Shown here: one piece after another, positions 1 to 5,563 of the stretch
How positions within the stretch are numbered: the stretch's first letter is position 1
How the letters are laid out: each line of letters starts with the position of its first letter
Origin: Chloroflexota bacterium
Lineage (GTDB): Bacteria > Chloroflexota > Anaerolineae > Anaerolineales > Villigracilaceae
NCBI GenBank assembly: GCA_021812905.1
Contig: JAKAMM010000120.1
Coordinates: forward strand, 1 to 5,896
Length of the DNA stretch: 5,896 nt
Reading direction: 5' to 3'
The notes under the pieces: model-generated
Told to the model about the DNA's origin: nothing
Database searches by the model: none
Seen by the model: the letters and a program-made list of their open reading frames with translations, nothing else
Translations under genes and position numbers: made by a program

Positions 1-1
1 G

Positions 2-61
2 GGCAACATAATGAAATCGTGTAATTTTATGCGAGCATTCTTATACAGGAGCCAGAAATGA
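2..61 (+). other. Open frame at the window edge ending in an ATGA overlap with the receptor start
   Basis: The frame is open from the first bases of the window to TGA 59-61, which overlaps the receptor ATG (58-60). It could be the last 19 codons of an upstream gene, or a 16-codon leader ORF from ATG 11 (MKSCNFMRAFLYRSQK). Codons are A/T-rich and no clear Shine-Dalgarno precedes ATG 11. The stretch is too short to decide and may simply be leader sequence. Confidence 0.2.
47..51 (+). promoter_or_regulatory. Shine-Dalgarno fixing the receptor start
   Basis: AGGAG lies six bases before the ATG at 58. It selects this ATG over the in-frame Met7 at 76, which has no purine-rich site at the right distance. 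Confidence 0.75.
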
Positions 62-2457
62 ATAAGCGGTATCGTATGAACCCGTTATTGTTCGCAATGT
101 GTACTGCGGGGCTTTGTACTTTGAGCACTTTAACAGCGGCCTATGGTGCCAATTCGGCGCCTGCTATCGACGTTTCTCAAGGGCATAGTTCAGGCGGCCA
201 ATCCACCAGTGTTGGCGAAGTAAGCGCTTCGGCCAACGCGTTTTCTGAATCTGCTAAGGCGCTGGCCAGTACCGACGGCAAGCTGACCAAAAAGAAAGTT
301 TTTGAGTCCACGCAATCTCAGGCGGTTCTTGGGAAGCGTGAAATTCAGGGTGTAGGCCCTGCGGCAGGGGCGGCGCAAGCGCTCTCTCTGGCACCCGGCG
401 TCGCTGTACGTGGATATGGTGGCATCGCCTCGACCGCGCGCTATGAAATCGCTGTGCGCGGCGTGAAGGTGGGTTGGTCATCCGTGAATGGTGACGTCGA
501 GCGCAATGGCTTGACGGTGCTGTTTGATGGGATCCCCATGAACAACCTGATTTCGCATAATGGTGGTTGGGATTCCAACGAAATTCCTATTCTGCAGATG
601 ATCCATGGCATCAACGTAACCTATGGTCCTGGAAATCCCGCCGGTCGGTGGTTCGACAGTATCGGTGGCACCATCAACTTTGTACCGTTGCAGCCATCCG
701 TAAAACCGAGCGCCGAGATAGGTACCACCTTTGGCAGTAACGGCACGCTCGGCTATAACTTCGATCTCAAAACGGGGATGTACGATGGCTGGTCCGCGGT
801 CCTGGCTGGGGGCTATACGAAAAACAACACCTTCCGCACGGGTTCGTTCAGTGCCCCATCCCAGTCCTTCGCCTATTTTGGCAAGGCGGTAAAGACCTTT
901 AAGGGCGGCACCTTTAGTCTCGGCGGTTACGTGGACAGTTCGCGCGAATTCAGGCCCAACTTTATACCAGTTACCCCCATACAGGGCATCACTACCCAGG
1001 GCTTGAATGCCAACGCACCTTTGTACAGTCAGCAGACCAGCGGGTTTTACGCATCACTTCCCGAGTCTATCTGGTTTAAGCAATTGAAAGTACAAGACTA
1101 CATGCTTTACTCCAAGCTGAATCTCCAGCTCAGCAAGGAAATCACGCTGCATGAGATGGCCTGGTATCGCCATGGTTACAGACTCCATTATCGCATCACT
1201 AATTACACGCCGGGAAGCAGCGCGAATTCCGAGTACTACGATCCGACATCGGATACCTATGGGGACAAACTGTATTTCGACTGGCAGTTGCCGGTGAATC
1301 TTCTGAAGGCTGGAGGGTCGTGGATTCATCAGCAGTATACCAGCCGATATGCAGGGTATAATACGCTCCTAGGCACCAGTCCGTCGTTTCCCAGTCAATA
1401 CAATAGTGACGTTCTTTATAACAACTATTTGGCGGGATTTGTTCAGGATACGATTACGCCATTATCCGGTTTAAAGATAACGCCGGGCGTCGCTGCGGTC
1501 CAGTACCAGACCCAAATGTACAATAATGGGAATCAGGTATTCACCAATCTTCCTGCAGGTGCCCAAAATCAGACGCTGATCAACAGTGCTGCGGATACCA
1601 TATCCGGTCTTGAACCTTCGGTTGGAGTTCGCTTTGCCCCGGTAAAGTGGGGCTCACTATATGCCCATTATGCCCAGTCTTATCAAAATCCCACCGACAA
1701 TAACTTTGGCGCCTATAACAGCCACGGAGGCAGCATAGACTTCAACAGTTTGAAGCCGGTAAAAAGCACAGATTATGAAGTCGGAGCCAAATTTTTAGTG
1801 CATAACTGGATGTTGCTGCATAACTTCACGTTCAACATCAACTACTATTATGATCACTTGGCCAATGAGACCATAGCGACCTATCTGACAAACATCGCAC
1901 AGACCAAGTTTGCTTCGGCCAATGCGGTGGTGAATGGCGTGAATATCGCCATTGCCGACAACCCCTCCTGGAATTGGCACATGTTCGCCAATCTGGCACT
2001 CAATCATTCGTACTATACCTCATATACTCCGCAGGGTGGTGGTACGACGTTATATGGCGCCAATGTATCTTATAGCCCCGACCTCACTATGAGCGCTGGT
2101 ATTGACTATCGGTACTACTATCATGGATTTCTGTTCTCCCCACAGTTTGTGGATCAGTACACCAGTTCACAGTATCTCTTCAACAACGTGACCGGTGCGC
2201 CGTCGCACCAGAAGCAGCCGGGATACAATGTCTCCAACCTTAGCCTTGGGATAAAAACGACCCGATTGAATCAATACATCCCCACTCTGAAAGACGTGAA
2301 GCTCTCCGTGGGAATATATAATCTCTTTGATGCCCAGTATAATCCTATTGAGTACATCACCAGTGGTGGGTACTTCGGTGGTAACAGTGCCGGCGCCATT
2401 CTGGCTGATCCGGGAGCTCCACGGCAGTATTTTGTGACGGTAGCGGCCAAATTCTAA
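58..2457 (+). CDS. TonB-dependent outer-membrane receptor (ligand unknown)
   Basis: Encodes a 799-residue outer-membrane active-transport receptor that should import a ligand too scarce or too large for porins, using energy from TonB. Residues 1 to about 30 are a Sec signal peptide (KRYR basic start, hydrophobic core, likely cleavage near AYG/AN). Residues 50-58 (TSVGEVSAS) are the best TonB-box candidate. The plug runs from about 82 to 213: LAPGVAVRGYGG at 111-122, IAVRGVK at 131-137, VLFDGIPMNN at 154-163, YGPGNPAG at 189-196 and IGGTINFVP at 202-210. The rest is a Tyr/Asn-rich barrel ending in the usual last strands, with YNLFDAQYNP at 754-763, GAPRQYFV at 786-793 and terminal Phe799. The ATG at 58 has AGGAG six bases upstream; starting at Met7 would drop the basic residues of the signal. 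At about 800 residues it is FecA-sized, but no signalling domain precedes the plug. The family call is secure. A siderophore, metal chelate or phosphorylated compound are all possible ligands; the neighbouring phosphoesterase favours the last only weakly. Confidence 0.95.
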   Translation: MNKRYRMNPLLFAMCTAGLCTLSTLTAAYGANSAPAIDVSQGHSSGGQSTSVGEVSASANAFSESAKALASTDGKLTKKKVFESTQSQAVLGKREIQGVGPAAGAAQALSLAPGVAVRGYGGIASTARYEIAVRGVKVGWSSVNGDVERNGLTVLFDGIPMNNLISHNGGWDSNEIPILQMIHGINVTYGPGNPAGRWFDSIGGTINFVPLQPSVKPSAEIGTTFGSNGTLGYNFDLKTGMYDGWSAVLAGGYTKNNTFRTGSFSAPSQSFAYFGKAVKTFKGGTFSLGGYVDSSREFRPNFIPVTPIQGITTQGLNANAPLYSQQTSGFYASLPESIWFKQLKVQDYMLYSKLNLQLSKEITLHEMAWYRHGYRLHYRITNYTPGSSANSEYYDPTSDTYGDKLYFDWQLPVNLLKAGGSWIHQQYTSRYAGYNTLLGTSPSFPSQYNSDVLYNNYLAGFVQDTITPLSGLKITPGVAAVQYQTQMYNNGNQVFTNLPAGAQNQTLINSAADTISGLEPSVGVRFAPVKWGSLYAHYAQSYQNPTDNNFGAYNSHGGSIDFNSLKPVKSTDYEVGAKFLVHNWMLLHNFTFNINYYYDHLANETIATYLTNIAQTKFASANAVVNGVNIAIADNPSWNWHMFANLALNHSYYTSYTPQGGGTTLYGANVSYSPDLTMSAGIDYRYYYHGFLFSPQFVDQYTSSQYLFNNVTGAPSHQKQPGYNVSNLSLGIKTTRLNQYIPTLKDVKLSVGIYNLFDAQYNPIEYITSGGYFGGNSAGAILADPGAPRQYFVTVAAKF

Positions 2458-2467
2458 GCCGGTTTTC

Positions 2468-2493
2468 TGCGCTGCGTCTTGTGACGCAGCGCA
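2468..2493 (+). terminator. GC-rich hairpin after the receptor gene, probable terminator
   Basis: Eleven perfect pairs (TGCGCTGCGTC with GACGCAGCGCA) enclose a TTGT loop, starting 10 bases after the receptor stop. The position and strength fit a transcript end or a 3' end stabiliser. The T tract that follows is poor (CTTTGTC), so it may terminate weakly or act with the abutting hairpin at 2494-2527. The strand is assigned from the preceding gene; the stem itself is symmetrical. Confidence 0.65.
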
Positions 2494-2527
2494 CTTTGTC
2501 AAGTTATGCCGTCATGATTTGACAAAG
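2494..2527. repeat. 15-bp inverted repeat abutting the terminator hairpin
   Basis: The arms at 2494-2508 (CTTTGTCAAGTTATG) and 2513-2527 (CATGATTTGACAAAG) pair over 15 positions around a CCGT loop, with only two G-T wobbles (2503/2518 and 2505/2516). The outer nine pairs are perfect as DNA. It begins at the base right after the first hairpin and ends 17 bases before the sigma-54-like promoter. It could be the second half of a tandem terminator, or a DNA operator for a dimeric regulator of the phosphoesterase gene. The long A/T-rich palindrome and the absence of a following T run make the operator reading reasonable. The structure is certain; its role is not. Confidence 0.7.
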
Positions 2528-2544
2528 GGTAGTTATCGAGCCTC

Positions 2545-2560
2545 TGGCAAGTAAAATGCC
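2545..2560 (+). promoter_or_regulatory. Candidate sigma-54 (RpoN) -24/-12 promoter of the phosphoesterase gene
   Basis: TGGCAAGTAAAATGCC matches the sigma-54 consensus TGGCACG-N4-TTGCW at 9 of 12 specified positions. It has the obligatory GG (2546-2547) and GC (2558-2559) exactly ten bases apart. Transcription would start near 2571, giving a leader of about 24 bases that still contains the Shine-Dalgarno at 2581-2586. I found no sigma-70 promoter with acceptable spacing in the same gap. If real, the phosphoesterase-tonB unit would need an activator ATPase of the enhancer-binding type. This rests on a motif match only. Confidence 0.5.
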
Positions 2561-2580
2561 CTTAGTCTTTGCATCATAAT

Positions 2581-2586
2581 GAGGAA
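2581..2586 (+). promoter_or_regulatory. Shine-Dalgarno of the phosphoesterase gene
   Basis: GAGGAA lies eight bases before the ATG at 2595, in an A-rich leader that should be unstructured. It supports this start over Met9 at 2619. Confidence 0.7.
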
Positions 2587-2594
2587 ATAAAATA

Positions 2595-5489
2595 ATGGTC
2601 CGGCCGATTCATTTAACTATGCTATGCGCAATTTCCGCTCTGGCTCTGAGCCGAATGGCTTTGGCCGGTTCTTTTCTGGATAGTCCAGCAGAATACCCGT
2701 CCGAATTGGCGGCGATGAACGGCGTGAAGGCGACACCTCCCAAAGCCATACTACCCACCGGGAGAGCGGTTGCCCCGGTAGGCCGCTTGAATGGGACCCC
2801 AAATCTGCCCACGATGCTCGCCATACGCGGTAACCAGGTCGCGGTGCTTGCCAACGGCGCCACGCCCTTCCAGACCCTCACCTTTTATGACGCACAAACC
2901 CTCAAACGCATAGATCGTCTGGCGGCGTTCTCCAAGATCGTTCCTACTAAGCCCGTTGCCCTGGCCACCCGCGGCGGAAGCGGGATTGCGCTGAATCCTC
3001 TTCATACGGGCGCCACTGGTACGGTTTATGTGCCCAAGGAAGACGCCGTGCAGAAAATTGCTCAGGCCAAGGCCACTCTTGCGGCGGAAAGTAATCCGAT
3101 AGCCATTCCCACCACGTTGCTTTCTCACAGCGATTTTTTCCAGGGCCTGACGGCGGGACCTGACGGTGTTTTCTACGCCACGGGCGGCGATTCCGATAAG
3201 GTCATCGCCCTGCGCAGCAAAGACGGCAAGGCGCGCGTCATCCGTCAGTACCTCCTGCAATGGCAATCTTTCCCCAGGAATCAGTATCCCTACCAATACC
3301 AGGGCGACCAGCAAAAGAAGTATCTGTTTTATCCCGACTCCGTAGTGATTGGCCCCGACAACCATCACCTCTATGTCACCGGTATGCTGGCCAATAGCCT
3401 GGTTCGCATCGATATCGCCAGCGGCAAAACGGATTATGTGAACGCGGGTCCCTATCCTTTTGCCGTCGCCCTCGCCGATCAGGGGCGGCGACTGGTGGTG
3501 AGCGACTGGGGCAGCAACGGCGTGACCGTTCTGGATCGTCAAACCTTCCGGGTGCTCGGTCATGTCGCCACTGGCCATGCTGTGGGACCTTCTACCGTCG
3601 CCGCTGGCGTACATCCCAGCGCGATGGTGGCAGTGCCCGGCGGCCCCGACGTCTTTGTCGCCGACGCCAACATCGACAAGGTGGTCGAAATCAGCACGCA
3701 GACGCTGCAGTCGGTGCGCATTATCAACGATAATCCCTACCGCAACGCGCCGCCCGGCAGTTATCCGGACGGGCTTGCCGTCGCCGACGGCAAGCTCTTC
3801 GTCGCCAATGCCGGGAACAATGATGTAGCCGTCTACGACGTTCATACCGGCCAACGCTTGGGACTGATCCCCACCGCGTGGTATCCCACAGCACTGGCCG
3901 TAAACGATGGCGCCCTCTATGTGACCTGCGCCAAGGGTCTGGGCTCAGGCCCCAATCTCCAATGGCAGTATATTGGCAATATGATGCACGGGGTCCTGCA
4001 GAAGGTGGAACTGTCCGAACTCCCCACGCATCTCGCTCAGTGGACCCAGGACTCCCTCCGCAACGATGGATTCGCCCTGTCTCAGCGCACAGCGCAGCAC
4101 ACGCAGGATGTCCAAACCACCGCCTTTCTTAAAAAACATATCCGCTATGTGGTCTTCATCCTGCGGGAGAACAAGACCTTCGATGAGGATCTCGGAGATT
4201 ACCCAGCGGCCGGGAAGTGGGCGGACCCCCATTTTGATCTCTATAACCAGAAAGAACTGCCCAATCTATACAAGCTCGCCCATCACTATGCGCTTTTCGT
4301 CAACTTCATGGCCGATGGCGAAGTCACTGCGCAAGGGCATCAATGGGTGGACGGTGCCTCCGACTCTGATGTTGTCCAGCGCCTGTGGCCTGAGTATTAC
4401 TCCAATCGAGGCCTGCTCTGGAACGCCGGACCCGGCGGATCGGCTTCCTTAAAACCCGAAGCGCCCGGCGCCCACAATCCCTATCACTATTACGAGAAAC
4501 TGGGGGACTTCACCAATCCGTGGATCAGTTATCCGGAACGTCTGTATCTCTTTAACGATCTCCTGCAAAGCCATGTGTCATTCGAGGACTTCGGCGAAGA
4601 TATCACCCGCGCCCGGGATGGGGTGATCCGCTCAGCGCTCAGGGTCCATGTGGCCAGGAGCTATCCTTCCTGGGACCGGATGATCCTCGACACCGACCGG
4701 GTGAAGCTGGCTATCGGCTGGCTCCAAAAGCATCCGGCGGCGAAATTCCCGCACTTTGTGTATATCTGGCTGCCCGACGACCATACCGCTGGTCTGGCGC
4801 CTTGTTACTACACCCCCGATTACTTCGTCGCCAACAGCGATTATGCGACGGCGAAATTCATCCACTATCTGTCCACCACCCCGGAATGGAAGCACATGGT
4901 CGTGTTCCTGACCGAAGACGATGCCCAGTCCGGTGCCGATCACATCAATGCGCATCGGACGCTGGCACTGGCCATGGGTCCCTGGATCAAAAAAGGCGTT
5001 TTGGCCACCCATCTTTACTCCCAGGTCAATATCGTCAAGACCATTGAGGCGACCCTGGGGCTGCCGCCCATGTCCCAGTGGGACGAAAACGCGGCGGTCC
5101 TCTCGGGGATATGGACCAGGCATCCCCACTTCGCCCCAACGCCGAAGGTCATACCTATTCAGGTCCCCGTCACCTTCAATCCCGGCAAATGCACGGATCG
5201 CACGCTCCTGCGCCGGGAAGCAGGTGCCACGGGTCATATCCTCACCCCCGCCTGGCTGAAAGCGCATATCGGCCTCCATGGGCAGCATCTGGCATCCATC
5301 GGTCAGCAGCATGCCTTCACGCCGACCTCACTGCTCAAGGTTGGCGGTCCGGAGCAGTTGAAGCAGGAGTGGATCGCGAGCAAGGGCGTGAAGAGCTATG
5401 ACCGCTTCATGGCATACCTGCGTCACTACGCCCAGGTCCATGGGGTGACCATCGCCAGTTATGAAGCCAATGAGGGAAAGCTCCATTGA
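2595..5489 (+). CDS. Exported YncE-like beta-propeller / phosphoesterase fusion protein
   Basis: Encodes 964 residues in two known domains. Residues 1-24 are a Sec signal peptide (cleavage near MALA/GSF), so the protein acts in the periplasm or beyond. Residues about 70-475 form a YVTN/YncE-type propeller; I can follow roughly seven blades, the clearest being 285-322, 338-376 and 390-424 (for example PDGLAVADGKLFVANAGNND). Residues about 515-845 are a phosphoesterase of the phospholipase C/AcpA type in the alkaline phosphatase superfamily. Landmarks are VVFILRENKTFDEDLG (519-534), DGEVTAQGHQW (574-584), LPDDHTAGL (726-734) and TEDDAQSGADHINAHR (773-788). By family analogy Glu525, Asn526, Asp775, Asp776 and His783 or His787 would bind metal, and Thr578 would be the nucleophile. 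A tail of about 110 residues follows. The ATG at 2595 has GAGGAA upstream and gives the only good signal peptide. It probably forms an operon with tonB. The domain call is firm; the substrate (phosphomonoester, phosphodiester or phospholipid) is unknown. Confidence 0.93.
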   Translation: MVRPIHLTMLCAISALALSRMALAGSFLDSPAEYPSELAAMNGVKATPPKAILPTGRAVAPVGRLNGTPNLPTMLAIRGNQVAVLANGATPFQTLTFYDAQTLKRIDRLAAFSKIVPTKPVALATRGGSGIALNPLHTGATGTVYVPKEDAVQKIAQAKATLAAESNPIAIPTTLLSHSDFFQGLTAGPDGVFYATGGDSDKVIALRSKDGKARVIRQYLLQWQSFPRNQYPYQYQGDQQKKYLFYPDSVVIGPDNHHLYVTGMLANSLVRIDIASGKTDYVNAGPYPFAVALADQGRRLVVSDWGSNGVTVLDRQTFRVLGHVATGHAVGPSTVAAGVHPSAMVAVPGGPDVFVADANIDKVVEISTQTLQSVRIINDNPYRNAPPGSYPDGLAVADGKLFVANAGNNDVAVYDVHTGQRLGLIPTAWYPTALAVNDGALYVTCAKGLGSGPNLQWQYIGNMMHGVLQKVELSELPTHLAQWTQDSLRNDGFALSQRTAQHTQDVQTTAFLKKHIRYVVFILRENKTFDEDLGDYPAAGKWADPHFDLYNQKELPNLYKLAHHYALFVNFMADGEVTAQGHQWVDGASDSDVVQRLWPEYYSNRGLLWNAGPGGSASLKPEAPGAHNPYHYYEKLGDFTNPWISYPERLYLFNDLLQSHVSFEDFGEDITRARDGVIRSALRVHVARSYPSWDRMILDTDRVKLAIGWLQKHPAAKFPHFVYIWLPDDHTAGLAPCYYTPDYFVANSDYATAKFIHYLSTTPEWKHMVVFLTEDDAQSGADHINAHRTLALAMGPWIKKGVLATHLYSQVNIVKTIEATLGLPPMSQWDENAAVLSGIWTRHPHFAPTPKVIPIQVPVTFNPGKCTDRTLLRREAGATGHILTPAWLKAHIGLHGQHLASIGQQHAFTPTSLLKVGGPEQLKQEWIASKGVKSYDRFMAYLRHYAQVHGVTIASYEANEGKLH

Positions 5490-5563
5490 GTCCGCGCAAA
5501 TTCACCATGACCGATCTACCCGATCAAGGACATCTGCACAACGAGGACATTGAACACCCATGA
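5486..5563 (+). other. Possible 25-codon linking ORF between the phosphoesterase and tonB genes
   Basis: A frame starting at TTG 5486 overlaps the phosphoesterase stop as TTGA and ends at TGA 5561-5563, overlapping the tonB start as ATGA. GAGGG at 5472-5476 lies nine bases before the TTG. An internal ATG at 5507 would give 18 residues (MTDLPDQGHLHNEDIEHP). The product would be polar, His/Asp/Glu-rich, without a membrane segment. It could be a reinitiation bridge that couples translation, a tiny protein, or chance: an open frame this short is common. Confidence 0.25.
5543..5547 (+). promoter_or_regulatory. Shine-Dalgarno of tonB, long spacing
   Basis: GAGGA lies twelve bases before the tonB ATG at 5560, longer than the usual five to nine. 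Initiation may therefore be modest or partly dependent on ribosomes arriving from upstream. Confidence 0.5.

Noticed and set aside
7..12. CATAAT resembling a -10 box before the receptor
   Set aside because: The -35 region would lie outside the window, so it cannot be judged. The octamer CATAATGA also recurs at 2575-2582 over a Shine-Dalgarno, which suggests chance.
2496..2515. Pho-box-like direct repeat (TTGTCAA and CCGTCAT)
   Set aside because: It is tempting beside a phosphoesterase, but the repeats are 13 bases apart instead of 11 and each departs from CTGTCAT. They are explained by the palindrome arms.
2519..2524. TTGACA resembling a sigma-70 -35 box
   Set aside because: No -10 sequence lies 15-19 bases downstream (2540-2548 is GC-rich), and the hexamer is part of the inverted repeat.
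2556..2579. Seven-codon frame (MPLVFAS) before the phosphoesterase gene
   Set aside because: No Shine-Dalgarno, and its start lies inside the predicted -12 element, upstream of the expected transcript start.
2751..3854. 367-codon open frame on the - strand
   Set aside because: It lies wholly inside the phosphoesterase gene, whose domains are unmistakable. The antisense product is Gly/Val/Arg-rich without a recognisable motif; it is a by-product of G/C-ending codons.
4632..5312. 226-codon open frame on the - strand
   Set aside because: Antisense shadow of the catalytic domain, with no motif and no ribosome-binding context that stands out.
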